DNA of 64,000 nt from Euleptes europaea (GCF_029931775.1 NC_079325.1:21743461-21807460); one strand, 5' to 3'; positions 31,666 through 42,730 are shown, numbered from the stretch's first letter. Notes: generated from the sequence alone by a model not told the origin. A program made the numbers and translations.

Positions 31666-31951
31666 GCTGATAGCCACTAGCTTAGGTTTTAGAAAGGAAA
31701 CTAAACACCTCCATGGTGGCTATCCATAGCTATTGGCCATAAACGTTCATGTTCAGAGGAAGCATACCTCTGCATAGCATTTATTGGGGGGAACAAACAG
31801 TGGGGGAAGACTATTATTTTTGTGGCCTTCCTGGAAGTTTCTGGTGTGTGAGAGACAGGATTGGGGACTGCTGGACTGTAGGGCTCTTCTTGTGTGTTCA
31901 TCAGAGTTATTGAAGATTCAGTGGATACTATTGCCTACATTGGGCATTATG
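31666..31951. other. Non-coding stretch, nothing recognised
   Basis: No feature recognised. Confidence 0.35.
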
Positions 31952-32275
31952 TGGTGTAGTATGGTGTAGTGGTTAAGAGTGGTGGTTTGGAGCGGTGGAC
32001 TCTGATCTGGAGAATCAGGTTCGATTCCCCACTCCTCCACATGAGCGGCAGACTCTAATCTGGTGAACCGGGTTGGTTTTTCCACTCCTACACGTGAAGC
32101 CAGCTGGGTGATCGTGGTCTAGTCACCATTCTGTCTGAACTCTCTCAGCCCCGCCTACCTCACAGGGTGTCTGTTGTGGGGAGAGGAAGGGAAGAAGGTT
32201 GTAAGCCAGTTTGCTTCTGCCTTAAGTGGTAGAGAAAGTCGGCATATAAAAACCAACTCTTATTATTATTTTTAT
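31952..32275 (+). mobile_element. tRNA-derived SINE, long form
   Basis: Head GGTGTAGTGGTTAAGAG, box-B-like GGTTCGATTCC, duplicated middle, tail AAAACCAACTCTTATT with a TTA-rich end. Confidence 0.9.
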
Positions 32276-32335
32276 TGTAAGAAACAAATTACAATGAGTC
32301 CATAGTCCATAAAGGAAGATGCTCATATTTATGGG

Positions 32336-33492
32336 TAGGGTTGCCAACCTCCAGGTGGGTCCTGGAGTTCTCCCTGAATTACAACTGATCTCCAGATGAC
32401 AGAGATCAGTTTTCTTGGTAGCTTTGGAAGGCAGATTCTATGGCATTATATAGAATCATAGAATCACAGAGTTGGAAGGAACCACCAGGGCCATCAAGTC
32501 CAACCCCCTGCACAATGCAGGAAATTCACAACTACCTCCCCCCTCCACACCCCTAGTGACCAGAAGATGGCCAAGAAGCCCTCCCTCTCATCATCTGCCT
32601 AAGGTCACAGAATCAGCATTGCTGACAGATGGCCATCTAACCTCTTCTTAAAAACCTCCAGGGAAGGAGAGCTTACCACCTCCCGAGGAAGCCTGTTCCA
32701 CTGAGGAACTGCTCTAACTGTTAGAAAATTCTTCCTAATGTCTAGACGGAAACTCTTTTGATTTAATTTCAACCTTTTGGTTCTGGTCCGACCTTCTTGA
32801 GCAACAGAAAACAACTCGGCACCCTCCTCTATATGACAGCCCTTCAAGTACTTCAACATGGTTATCATATCCCCTCTCAGTCTTCTCCTCTTCAGGTGAA
32901 ACACATACCCAGCTCCTTCAACCTTTCCTCATAGGACTTGGTCTCCAGACCCCTCACCATCTTTGTTGCCCTTCTCTGGACACGTTCCAGCTTGTCTACA
33001 TCTTTCTTAAATTGTGGTGCCCAAAACTGAACACAGTACTCTAGCTGAGGTCTAACCAGAGCAGAGTAAAGCGATACTATCACTTCGCGTGATCTGGACA
33101 CTATACTTCTGTTGATGCAGCCCAAGACTGCATTTGCCTTTTTCGTTACAGCATCACACTGCTGACTCATGTTCAGGGTTTGGTCTACTAAGACCCCAAG
33201 ATCCTTTTCACACACACAAGTCTCCCCCATCCTATAATTATGCATTTGATTTTTCCTACCTAAATGCAGAACTTTACATTTGTCTTTGTTGAAGTGCATT
33301 TTATTAGTTCTAGCCCATTTCTCCAGACTGTCAAGATCATCCTGCATCTTGGCTCTGTCTTCTACCATATTTGCTACCCCTCCCAATTTAGTATCTTACT
33401 GAATTCCCTCCCCTCCTCAAACCCTGCCCTCCCAGGGCTCCACCCCCCCCCCCAAATCTCCAGGAATTTCCCAACCTGGAGTTGGCAATCTT
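32336..33492 (-). mobile_element. hAT-type MITE split by a CR1 insertion
   Basis: Left part 32336-32450 (TAGGGTTGCCAACC to CTATGGCATTATA) and right part about 33399-33492 (CCCTCCCCTCC to TTGGCAATCTTA) are continuous with the family body once the CR1 is removed. Confidence 0.85.
32451..33398 (-). mobile_element. CR1 LINE, 5'-truncated
   Basis: Minus-strand C-terminal part of the CR1 ORF2 reverse transcriptase. The frame at 33386-32892 shows [37 protein letters not shown] and [14 protein letters not shown]. After a frame change, a second frame (32904-32605) shows RKNFLTVRAVPQWNRLPREV. The 3' untranslated end, with CCAACCCCCTGCACAATGCAG in reverse, finishes at about 32451. A typical dead-on-arrival copy. 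Confidence 0.9.
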
Positions 33493-34043
33493 ATGTTGAG
33501 GGGAAAGGGGGGCCACATCAAGGCAAAATGAAGGCAAGGAAACAAATGGTGCAAAAGGATTCTTTAATACGTTTTATAACCCCAGTCTCAGCCATGGGGT
33601 TATCAACCATAGGTAGAAACACAGATTTAAATTGAAATTACAAGCGGTGAAATGAAACAAAACATGGACTATTGCAGTACCAAGTGTCTGTATGAAAAAC
33701 AGGTATGACTTTTGTAACTGACATATCCCTGTTCACTAATTGTAAATGTCACTAGAACAAGCCATGGTCATTAATCCAGAGTTACACGTGGTAAGAAAAA
33801 CACAGGCTTTCCTAGGTGATTTTCTTAATTACATTCCTATCTTATCTTCCTTCAATGTAACTGAAGGCAGCAAGGATGCAGAACCTTTCCCGGAAGTCCC
33901 GAATCTAGCCCTAGATCTCCCTTTCTTCGGTAAATTTGTCATATCATGTACCTTCACGCTAAACTCTGGAGAGCATTCTATCAATGCAGGGGAGCAGGAT
34001 AATTTCAGAAAAAAGAGGAGTGTTTAACCCTTCTCCCACTGGC
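33493..34043. other. Non-coding stretch, nothing recognised
   Basis: No gene or named repeat seen. Confidence 0.35.
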
Positions 34044-34155
34044 TGACTCTATGGCATTATAGCCAGCTGAGGTCCCTTTCCTCTCCAAACCTGGTCCTCT
34101 GCAGCCTCCACCACCAAATCTCCAAGAATTTCCTAAGCTGGAGTTGGCAACCCTA
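34044..34155 (-). mobile_element. hAT-type MITE fragment
   Basis: Right half of a diverged copy, from CTATGGCATTATA to GTTGGCAACCCTA. Confidence 0.7.
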
Positions 34156-34499
34156 CTGCATAAACATCCCAAGCCATTCTTTATTATTTTTCTTCAGCCA
34201 AGCTCGAAAAGCTGAAGTCTCCCAGAGGGAAATCAGCCATGGCAGAGGGAAGACAATTCCTTGCCCAGTCCATCTGTTTCCTCCTGCAAATCCCCACTCC
34301 CTTTGCATTCACATGAAATCAGCAACACTCGTTCAGGAAGAGAGGGGCCGCAATCCACTTTTGGGTCCCAAGCCTTGGTTTAATAACCATCGCATTACTC
34401 CCTTCGAGCCAAAGAATGTCAAGAAACCATGGCTGAAATCATTTTCTGTTGCTAAGTGGAACTTCCATGTTCAGGAGCAGTGTACCATCCCCTGGGAAG
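34156..34499. other. Non-coding stretch, nothing recognised
   Basis: No feature recognised. Confidence 0.35.
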
Positions 34500-34640
34500 C
34501 AGCAGTAGTGGAGAGCTGTATTGCTTCTATGAGCTGCTTGTGGGCTTCCTTGAGGCATCTGGTGAACCAATGTGGGAAACGGGATGTTAGTAGATGGGTC
34601 TTTGGTCTGACCCAGCAGGGCTCATTACGTTGTCGGGGTG
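34500..34640 (+). mobile_element. CR1 LINE 3'-end fragment, diverged
   Basis: Contains GTGGGCTTCCTTGAGGCATC and GGTCTGACCCAGCAGGGCT, the forward CR1 3' end in degraded form. Confidence 0.6.
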
Positions 34641-34689
34641 GGGCTCCGTTGACACCAGCTGTGCTTTTGCAGAGACTCCACAGCCAGCA

Positions 34690-34922
34690 CAGCAGCACAG
34701 TGAGTGGCTCACTGGTTCATATTGTTAAGCTGCTTGGCATGCAGAAGGTCCCAGGTTCAATCCCCAGCATCTCCAGTTAAAGGGACTAGGCAAGTAGGTG
34801 ATGTGAAAGACCTCTGCCTGAGACCCTGGAGAGCCGCTGCTGGTCTGAGTAGACAATGCTGACTTTGATGGACCAAAGGTCCGGTTCAGTATAAGGCAGC
34901 TTCATGTGTTCATGTGTTCACA
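34690..34922 (+). mobile_element. tRNA-derived SINE (AGGTCCCAGGTTCAA type)
   Basis: Head with GCATGCAGAAGGTCCC, box-B-like GGTTCAATCCCC, then GAAAGACCTCTGCCTGAGAC and the tail CAGTATAAGGCAGCTTCATG. Confidence 0.85.
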
Positions 34923-34970
34923 TCCTAGCCAGTTTTAAACAATTTGTGCAGAAGTCAAGTCCCATTGTGT

Positions 34971-35476
34971 TAACATAAGAATTTAAGAAAAGCCATGCTG
35001 GATCAGACCAAGGTCCATCAAGTCCAGCAGTCTGTTCACACAGTGGCCAACCAGGTGCCTCTAGGAAGCCCACAACACAAGATGACTGCAGCAGCATTGT
35101 CCTGCCTGTGTCCCAAAGCACCTAATATAATAGGCATGCTTTTCTGATCCTGGAGAGAATAGGTATGCATCATGGCTAGTATCCATTTTGACTAGTATCC
35201 ATGAATAGCCCTCTCCTCCACGAACATGTCCACTCCCCTCTTAAAGCCTTCCAAGTTGGCAGCCATCACTACATCCTGGGACAGGGAGTTCCACAATTTA
35301 ACTATGCGTTGTGGGAAGAAAGACTTCCTTTTATCAGTTTTGAAACCCTCCAGCTGCAGCAGATGATCCCCCATTCTAGTATTATGAGAGATAGAGAAGA
35401 GCTTCTTCCTGTCCACTCTCTCCAAACCATGTTCATGGGGGGATACTTCCTGGGGAGCCGGCGAACCACATTCCGT
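34971..35476 (-). mobile_element. CR1 LINE 3' end, second subfamily
   Basis: Minus-strand coding remnant DKRKSFFPQRIVKLWNSLSQ followed by the 3' untranslated part, ending near 34971 with a GCCATGCTGGATCAGACCAA block in plus orientation. A different subfamily from the copy at 32451. Confidence 0.85.
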
Positions 35477-36179
35477 GGGCTTAACTGGGACCAAAAGAAA
35501 TCAGTTTCATTCTAGAAATGTTAGTGCAGCAGATCATGTGTTGGGTTTGGACAAGAGGGTAGTTCACATTGGTAGTAATGAAACTCACTAGGAGGTATCA
35601 GATGGGTTTATTCCCTTTCTTGGCTTGCTTTGAATTCCCAGTGTTATTTGGGGGAAATAAATGAGGATTTGTTGGAAAAAAAATCTGTGCCCTGCACAGT
35701 CTAGTGTAGAAATCTGATAACAGATTTAGGAACAGGGTGTGCAAATACAGAAATTAAAAATTGGCAGGACGAGGACGTGACGGCATACAGCATAAATAAT
35801 CGCAGGAGGTTATTCTCTGCGGAGCTGGAAGCCTACAGAGGCATATTGTAGCGAATCACCCTTTTGATGTCCCTGAAACTATTTCGGTGCTTCGTAAAAA
35901 TCTGTTGTTCAACTCCCATTAGAAAAAAGAAACAAAGCGGCTTAAGTTTCCAGAAAAAGGCACAGAATACTTCTTTGGTTTTGCTTTCAAAAGGGCTTAG
36001 AAGAGGCTATGAAAAAGAGATTAACTAGAACCCAGTGTTTGGCCTTTGGAAATTGTTTTTCGGTTCCACATTTGAAACATGTGGGGGTATCGATAAAGAA
36101 TATTTTGAAGGGGAGAATATGGTTTCCAGTGGGCCTGTGCAGAATTCATTTCCCTCTGGACTGAATGGGATACAGAAGG
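35477..36179. other. Non-coding stretch, apparently single-copy
   Basis: No gene or named repeat seen. Confidence 0.35.
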
Positions 36180-36345
36180 ACCATTGACCTGGGCCTTTCA
36201 CTGGGAGGAACTGGGTTCAGATCTCCGCTCAGCAGTGAAGCTCACTGGCTGACCTTGGGCTAGACACATTTAGCATAATCTTTCTTGCCGGGTTTCTATG
36301 AAAATGAAATGGGAAAGGACTCTGTCTATGATGATATCTTTGCAA
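36180..36345 (+). mobile_element. tRNA-derived SINE, second type, degraded
   Basis: Has TGGGTTCAGATCTCC, AGTGAAGCTCACTGGCTGAC and CTTGGGCTAGACAC. Confidence 0.6.
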
Positions 36346-36364
36346 ATTGGCGGGGGGGGGGGCT

Positions 36365-36432
36365 GATCATTGCTAAAATAAACAAGAGCCCGGTGATGCC
36401 TTAAAGAACATTGGATTCTAGCATAAGCTTTT
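36365..36432. mobile_element. Penelope-like 3' fragment
   Basis: Blocks CAAGAGCCCGGTGATGCCTT and AGCATAAGCTTTTGTG are a degraded relative of the CTTTCGTGAGC/GACTAACAAA repeat at 58073. Confidence 0.45.
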
Positions 36433-36650
36433 GTGCCAGCGTGGTGTAGTAGTTAGGAGGGGTGGACTCTAATCTGGAGAACCAGGTTTGATTCCCCAGT
36501 CCTGCACATGAAGCCTGCTGGGTCACAGTTCTCTCCCAACTCTCTCAGTCTCACCTGACTCACAAGGTGTCTGTTTTGGGGAGAGGAAGGGAAAGTGATT
36601 GTAAACCACTTTGAGACTCATTAAAGGTAGAGAAAAGCGGCTCTTCTTGT
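36433..36650 (+). mobile_element. tRNA-derived SINE, short form
   Basis: Head CGTGGTGTAGTAGTTAGGAG, box-B-like GGTTTGATTCC, tail AAAGCGGCTCTTCTTG. Confidence 0.85.
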
Positions 36651-36718
36651 TGTGGACTAGACCCCACTTCTTAATATGTGAGGCTTACATTGGAATAAAA
36701 TATTGTTACACTTTAAGG

Positions 36719-37021
36719 AAGGAGTGGGGAACGTCAGGCCCTCGAAATCATTTGGTCTGGCCCTTCATGGGTCCTGGTAGATCTCTAGCTCAGAAGGATG
36801 CTGGCCTGCCTGAATCTCTTGGGCCCAGCTGGGGACACCAGAGCTCAAAAGCAAGTCGCTCTATGTGGCAGACACTCGGAGCTGTTTCCGGTCATGCCTC
36901 TTGGCTAAATGTTTGACCAAATATAGCAGGCTAATTTTTAAGTTGATAATTTTGTACAGCCCCTGAATGATATTATAAATATCCAAATGGCCCTTGGCAG
37001 AAAAAAGGTTCCCCACCCCTG
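36719..37021. mobile_element. hAT (Charlie-like) non-autonomous element
   Basis: Ends AGGAGTGGGGAAC and GTTCCCCACCCCT are inverted repeats of the CAGGGGTGGGGAAC type. Exact 8-bp duplication CTTTAAGG at 36711-36718 and 37022-37029. Confidence 0.85.
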
Positions 37022-37094
37022 CTTTAAGGCAAAATACAACTCCTTTTATTTATTTTTCTGCAACAACTAGCAGGTCTAACCCTTAGGAATGGTC

Positions 37095-37303
37095 ATTCCT
37101 AAGTGTGTGAGATGTTTCTCCAGGATCAGAGGAGCATGCCTATTGTATTAGGTGCTTTGGAACACGGGCAGGACAATGCTGCTGCTGCAGTCGTCTTGTT
37201 TGTGGGCTTCCTAGAGGCACCTGGTTGGGCCACATTGTGAACAGACTGATGGACCTGATGGACCTTGGTCTGATCCAGCATGGCCTTTCTTATGTTCTTA
37301 TGG
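37095..37303 (+). mobile_element. CR1 LINE 3'-end fragment
   Basis: Forward CR1 3' end: TCCAGGATCAGAGGAGCATG, GTGGGCTTCCTAGAGGCACC and GACCTTGGTCTGATCCAGC, finishing TTCTTATGTTCTTATG. Confidence 0.85.
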
Positions 37304-37499
37304 CTTTTAGGCCCCTGCTTCAAATTTCACCATTGCATGATTCCTGAACACAGTAGAGGACCCTAGGCAAGCTGATATCTTTTACCCCTCTCGGAAGTAC
37401 TGGGATGATAATAATGATCTACCTTACGGGGGTATTGCACAAATTAGTAAAAGAATGTATTCACTCCAGGGTGCATTTTCTTCCTGATAGAATAAGCCT

Positions 37500-37850
37500 C
37501 GTTCTATCACCTCATTCTGGGTGACTTTAGGCCAGACTTTGTGTTTCAGCCTAATCTAACTCACAGGGTTGTTGTTGTGAGGTGTAATGGAGGAGGGGAG
37601 GTTACACAGGAAGCTACCTTATACTGAACCAGACAGATCCATCAAGGTCAGCATCGTCTAGTTAGTAAGTCTGGCAGCAGCTCTCGCAGGCAGAGGTCTT
37701 TCGCAACCCCTCCCACCTGATCCTTTCAACTGGAGATGCCAGGGATCGAACCTGGGACCTTCAGCGTATAAAGCAGAGGCTTTTCCACCGAGCCATAAAA
37801 GCTGCTTTTGGTCCCCAGAGAGAAAAGTGGGCTATAAATATAAATAAATA
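37500..37850 (+). mobile_element. tRNA-derived SINE (second type) split by another SINE
   Basis: Left part CATTCTGGGTGACTTTAGGC to GTAATGGAGGAGGGGAG, right part TTTTGGTCCCCAGAGAG to ATAAATAAATAA. Interrupted at 37609-37797. Confidence 0.75.
37609..37797 (-). mobile_element. tRNA-derived SINE (AGGTCTTTC type) nested in a SINE
   Basis: Minus-strand copy from AAGCTACCTTATACTGAACC to GGATCGAACCTGGGACC and the tRNA-like head near 37790. Confidence 0.85.
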
Positions 37851-37922
37851 ACCATAGCATAACTCCACATGGCAGGGACTGAAGGGGGGGTGGGGGGCTT
37901 CCCTAGCAAAAATAAAGAAGTC

Positions 37923-38130
37923 TAGGGTTGCCAACCTCCAGGTACTAGCTGGAGCTCTCCTGGTATTACGACTGATCTTCAGCTGATAGAGATCAGTTTA
38001 CCTGGAGAAAATAGCCACTTTGGCAATTGGACTCTATGGCATTGAAGTCCCTCCCCTCCTCAAACCCCGCCCTCCTCAGGCTTTGCCTCAAAAATCTCCA
38101 GGTATTTTCCAGCCCAAAGTTGGCAACCCT
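37923..38130 (-). mobile_element. hAT-type MITE
   Basis: Starts TAGGGTTGCCAACC, ends GTTGGCAACCCT, full family body. Confidence 0.85.
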
Positions 38131-38230
38131 TCTTGTGACACCTTGAGGATTGCCACCCTGAACAGCATTCATGGGCTAGAGTGCATCATCAGAAGAATGT
38201 ATAACTCAGCCTAGCTGATACATACACACA

Positions 38231-38434
38231 CATGGAGGGGTCGGCTCAGTGTTAGAGCATCTGCTTTGCCTGCAGAAGGTCCCAAATTCAATCCCTAGCA
38301 TCTCCATTCAAAATGATCAAGTAATAACTGATGGGAAAGACCTGTGTGTAAGAAAGCTACTGCCAGTCAGAGTAAACAGTATAACCAACCTTGAATGACC
38401 AATGGTCTGACTCAGTAGAAGAAGCTTCATGTGG
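38231..38434 (+). mobile_element. tRNA-derived SINE (AGGTCCCAAATTCAA type)
   Basis: Head GTCGGCTCAGTGTTAGAGC, box-B-like AAATTCAATCCC, tail AGAAGCTTCATGTGG. Confidence 0.8.
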
Positions 38435-39162
38435 ATATATTTAGGGTGGGAATGCGGCCAGTGGGATTCAAGTCCATGAAATGCAGAAGACTGCACAGCC
38501 TCTGACATTTCTAAGCAAAGCTCAGAAATGTGTAAAAGAGAAACTCTCCGTGAGTATTCCCCAGTGCAGTTAGGAGACCACCAGAGCCATCCTATTCAGG
38601 TCTATTCAATCAAACTAACTGCCAAGAAAGTGTTCTTAGGATTGTACTGTAAATGACTTATAGGTAGGTCTGGTCCCTCTCCATTCAGAAATTACCCACT
38701 CGTTTCAGAGGGACACCCACATTCATCTGCTGCAGCCCAAATGACAAAGAGCCTTGTGGTACTTGAAAGACAAACCAATTTGTTTTGTCAGAAGCTTTTG
38801 TGAATCCACTTTGTCAGAGACAGTGTCTGCTAGATTGCATCCCTTGGAAATATTCCCAGTGCCCTTTGTATTCAGAGACAAGTACTCTGTGGGATAGGAT
38901 CTACTAGGGAGAGGAAAGAGTAGAAGTTACTGGCTGCTCTCTTCCAGGGATATCGATCAACTAGGCAAATCAGTGAATGAAGCTACAAAATACATCCCAT
39001 ATATATAAGTATCAAACAAATACTATCTCCTCTCCCCTCATCTTCTGTTCCCAGACAAAATGGTATTTAATATCTATTTAAATAATTCCATTATTTAAAA
39101 CAAAGGCGATATTACTGGCTTTAGCTTTACTATTTAAAATGGATTTCATCACAATTTCTTAC
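38435..39162. other. Non-coding stretch with Penelope-like fragment
   Basis: At about 38745-38825, AAAGAGCCTTGTGGTACTTG and AGAAGCTTTTGTGAATCC are remnants of the GACTAACAAA repeat family. A MITE piece (TTAGGATTGTACTGTAAA) lies near 38638. The rest is unrecognised. Confidence 0.45.
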
Positions 39163-39415
39163 CTGCATCTTGAAGTCATCTGGACATCCGTCTTTGTGGC
39201 TGGCAAAAAAGAATGCCAAACTTTGCTTCTAGGATTTTATGCTTCCATCACAAGAAGAACAGATTAAAAAAAAAAAACGGATCTCATTTCCAATCTGTTG
39301 AGGGGTCTCTTTTAAAAGAAAGGCAGGCTGGCCGTGAGCCAGCAACATCGGATCAGCTCTCGCAAGACGGAAGGAGGTGCTGTTTCCCTGCCTAGAAAAA
39401 CTACCTCCCCTCCAA
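39163..39415 (-). other. Candidate 5' non-coding exon of the NPFF receptor gene
   Basis: A strong donor on the minus strand (GATGCAG then GTAAGA at 39162) ends a stretch with no repeat similarity. The known start exon (25528) has an acceptor just upstream, so an upstream non-coding exon is expected. The 5' boundary is inferred from the TATA-like motif. It could belong to nothing. Confidence 0.3.
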
Positions 39416-39475
39416 CTGAACGGCAAGAGAACATGCAATCCTTATAACACAGGCACAAGCAGTGATGTCACTATC
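39416..39475 (-). promoter_or_regulatory. Candidate promoter with TATA-like and CRE-like motifs
   Basis: On the minus strand a CRE-like TGACATCA (39463-39470) lies about 16 bp upstream of TTATAAG (39441-39447), which is about 30 bp before the inferred start of the candidate exon. Confidence 0.3.
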
Positions 39476-39759
39476 AGTGTTTCAAATTCATAAAGGGCAG
39501 CAAAAAAAAAAAGATGTGTCTCTGTGTGTGATTCTCTGTTTCCCTCACTTCCTTTTTATTTCCATTTAAACAAAAACAGCGCTTGTCACATTGATATTGT
39601 ACATATCATTTGCTACAGCTGCATTTTTCTTTTCTGCTTTTTTTTTTTTTTACATTGGCGCAGTGGCTTATGCACCAACATTGGCTTATGAGCCACACAA
39701 ACGTTCTTGCGTCTTGAGTACTTGGGAAACTATAGAACGCGAGCTGCCCATAGAATCAC

Positions 39760-39895
39760 TGCCCAGATCACTCCTATGCCACAAGCTTGGGAGGTAACCG
39801 TGGGCAAGCCACTCTCTCAGGCTCTCCCTCTGCAGTATCAATATTGCCCTGCCTTACAGGGCTGATTTAAGGATTGCGAGAAAGTAGATGGGAAA
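39760..39895 (+). mobile_element. Degraded SINE fragment
   Basis: Contains CACAAGCTTGGGAGGTAACC, GTGGGCAAGCCACTCTCTCA and a GCCTTACAGGGCTGATTTA block, weakly like the second tRNA-SINE type. Confidence 0.45.
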
Positions 39896-39947
39896 GGCTG
39901 TGCTATCTATGCTGTGCACCCGGAAAAGAGCATTCAGTTGCACTTCT

Positions 39948-40261
39948 GGAAGAAGAAGAGGAAGAGGAGGAGTAGTTGGGTTTTATATGCTGATTTTCTC
40001 TACCTTTTAAGGAGAATCAAACCGGTTTACAACTCCTTCCCTTCCTCTCCCCACAACAGACGCCTTGTGAGGTAGGTGGGGCTGAGGGAGCTCAGGGAGA
40101 ACTGTAACTAGCCCAAGGTCACCCAGCTGGCTTCATATGCAGGAATGTGAAAACCAACCCAGTTCACCATATTAGAGTCTGCCGCTCATGTGGAGGAGTG
40201 GGGAATCAAACTCCTTTCTCCAGATTAGAGTCCACTGCTCTTAACCACTACACCACGCTGG
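39948..40261 (-). mobile_element. tRNA-derived SINE, long form
   Basis: Head in reverse (CTTAACCACTACACCACGCTG) at 40240-40260; tail with AGAAGAGGAAGAGGAGGAG at left. Confidence 0.85.
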
Positions 40262-40529
40262 AAGGGGAGTTCTGAACCTCCTGTCCTTGTTTCAGCCTGC
40301 CATGGCCTCCGAAATTCTGATGGGGGGGATCAGTGGAACAGTATGGGGAACAAAGTGGAAACCTTCAGTGGGACTGGGGGAATATATCCACCTTCCACGA
40401 GCAGAAAAGGAAGTTAGGGTAGAAGCCATTGATGTTGCTGTTATATGGAACAGTATGCAACAAAGTGCCAACGCAGTCACCTTTCCAGCCCTGCTTCCTG
40501 CCCATTTACCTTGTGTGGGTGGGGATTTA

Positions 40530-40980
40530 TTTGTTTATTTTTATTTTACTTCATTTGGACCCTGCCTTTCTCCCCAGTGGGGACCCAAAGCCGCTCACAT
40601 CGTTTTCCTCTTCTCCGTGTTATCCTCACCGCTCTGTGAGGTATAGGGATGCGAACCTCCAGGTACTAGCTGGAGACCTCCCGCTATTACAAGTGACCTC
40701 CAGCTGACAGAAATCAGTTCACCTGGAGAAAATGGCCGCTTTGGCAACTGGACTCTATGGCATTGAAGTACCTCCCTTCCCTAAACCCCACCCTCCTCTG
40801 GCTCCGCCCCAAAAATCTCTAGGTATTTCCCAACCCAGAGCTGGCAATCCTAGTGAGGTAGGTTAGGCTGAGAGCGTGTGACTAGCTCATGGTCTCCCAA
40901 AAAGCTTCCATGGCAGAATGAGGGTTCAAACCTGGATCTCCCAGATCTTAGTCCAACACACTAAATCACTACACCATGTT
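40530..40980 (-). mobile_element. tRNA-derived SINE (second type) split by a MITE
   Basis: Left tail part (TTCTCCCCAGTGGGGACCC) and right head part (GGTTCAAACCTGGATCTCCC, CACTACACCATGTTG) flank the MITE at 40644-40852. Confidence 0.85.
40644..40852 (-). mobile_element. hAT-type MITE with perfect duplication, inside a SINE
   Basis: Starts TAGGGATGCGAACC, ends CTGGCAATCCTA. Exact GTGAGGTA at 40636-40643 and 40853-40860; the duplicated octamer is part of the host SINE. Confidence 0.92.
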
Positions 40981-41524
40981 GAGGAAAACGGTACTGGCCA
41001 GATAGCCAGAGAGAAGGAAGGGGTGATATCTGGTTCAGTCATGGCATCAGAACGTTTTGAGAACTGATTCACAGCCTCTGCAAGGTCTAAGATTAATACT
41101 ATGTGTTGACAAAAACTGCCCATTTCACTTCGGGCACCATCCTGTCAGCACCAGCCCTCCACTAGACTCATGCTCCAATCACGTGAGGCATTGTAGAGGG
41201 CAGGAAGGCTTGAACTGCAATTGTAAACCAACCCATCCACATGGCCCATTTTCCAGATCCCAAAAGCCTATACAAAAACCATCTCTTTTCTCACACAGGC
41301 CTGAGAGCATTTCAAGCTCTGCAGTTGGTTTGTCTGTTTCACACCAGCATGCTGAGGAGAGCAGGGCTGGAAAGTGCTTTTTGGTGGAGCGTATGGATTT
41401 GATCTGTGGTATCCAAGGGCCACACTTTGCAAAGGACAGAAAGGACAAGGGCATGCTTAGAAGAGTACCCCATAGAAGTCCAAAGCCCCTTCTCCCTGAC
41501 TGCCATGGTTCCAATCCAAATCAG
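40981..41524. other. Non-coding stretch, nothing recognised
   Basis: Open frames on both strands lack any domain. Confidence 0.35.
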
Positions 41525-41532
41525 CCTCCCAT

Positions 41533-41738
41533 TAGGGTTGTCAGGTCCCTCTTCGCCACCAACGGGAGGCTTCTGGGGCAGAGCCTGAGGAGGGCGTGGT
41601 TTGTGGAAGGAAGGGACTTCAATGCCATCGAGTCCAATTGCCAAAGAGGCCATTTCCTCCAAGTGAACTGATCTCTATCGGCTAGAGATCAGCTGTAATA
41701 GCAGATCTCCTGTTACTACCTGGAGGTTGGCAACCCTA
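41533..41738 (+). mobile_element. hAT-type MITE with perfect target duplication
   Basis: TIRs TAGGGTTGTCA and TTGGCAACCCTA, exact CCTCCCAT at 41525-41532 and 41739-41746. Confidence 0.92.
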
Positions 41739-42065
41739 CCTCCCATGCACCTGGGAATTGAGTTCCAAGCACAGAACTTCCCGAACGCACCTTTCAACCA
41801 GACACAGGAAAAGTGTAACATGTAGTTAAGTGAGATGGAGATCATAGGTCATTCAAAACTATATTTCGGATCAGGGCCATACTGGGAAGGATTAAGGCAG
41901 TTAATCCTTCAACCTTGCATGGCTTTACCTACTGAAACTACATACCACTCCTGTTATCATCAGAAAGACAGGTGCCCTTTTTTTTCTCTTCCAATGCACA
42001 CGTGAGCACCAGTGGGTGGTTTCATCATGACTTAAAGCTCAAAGGATTAGACCCACTCTCCTAGA

Positions 42066-42259
42066 GCTGCTACCCTCCTGGAACCTGGACTTCTACCAGA
42101 ATGACAACTGATCTTCAGGCTACAGAGTTCAGTTCCCCCGAATAAAATGGTGGGTGGACTCTATCACATCCCTGCTGAGCCCCCTGTCTTCCCCAAACTC
42201 CCCCATCCCCAGGCTCCACTCCCAGATCTCTAAAAATTTCTCAACCCAAAGGCAACCCT
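42066..42259 (-). mobile_element. hAT-type MITE, divergent old subfamily
   Basis: Body similarity from GCTACCCTCCTGGAACC to AAAGGCAACCCTA, termini degraded. Confidence 0.65.
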
Positions 42260-42487
42260 ATACTCTCCATATAATGGATTTTCACAAAATTTGGGTCCTG
42301 CACATCTGGAATTTAGTTTTAAAAGATGCTGGTAGCTCCAGATCCATCATCTCCATTATATTTTTTCTGAACATACACAGACTGTAGAATAACCGTTCCA
42401 AACCCTTGGGAGGTACTTCTTTCAGGTATTGCCTGAAGCCCTTCCTGTGTTGGTACACCATTGATTAAAGGAGCTGCTATTTGCAAA

Positions 42488-42678
42488 TGCCCTGATCTGG
42501 CTAGCCCAATCTCAGAAGCTGCGCAGGGTCGGCCCTGCTCACTATTTGGATGAGGGACCGCCAAGGAAGTCCAGGGTCATGACTCAGAGGCAGGCAATGG
42601 CAAACCACCTCTGAACTTCTCTTGCATTTAAAACCCTATGAGGTCATCATAAGTTGGCTGTAACTTGATGGCAAAAAA
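42488..42678 (+). mobile_element. 5S-rRNA-derived SINE
   Basis: Head CCCAATCTCAGAAGCTGCGC, middle GGATGAGGGACCGCCAAGG, tail AAGTTGGCTGTAACTTGATG. Confidence 0.85.
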
Positions 42679-42730
42679 GAAAAGAAAAATGCAAACACTC
42701 TTAATTTGTTGTTAGAATTCCTGGCTTAAG

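Noticed and set aside
38020-38214. Recurrent protein-like frames (GLYGIEVPPLPKP type) at 38020, 43760, 43915, 45134, 41662 and others
   Set aside because: They are translations of the hAT-type MITE body in different copies; no copy has a gene structure.
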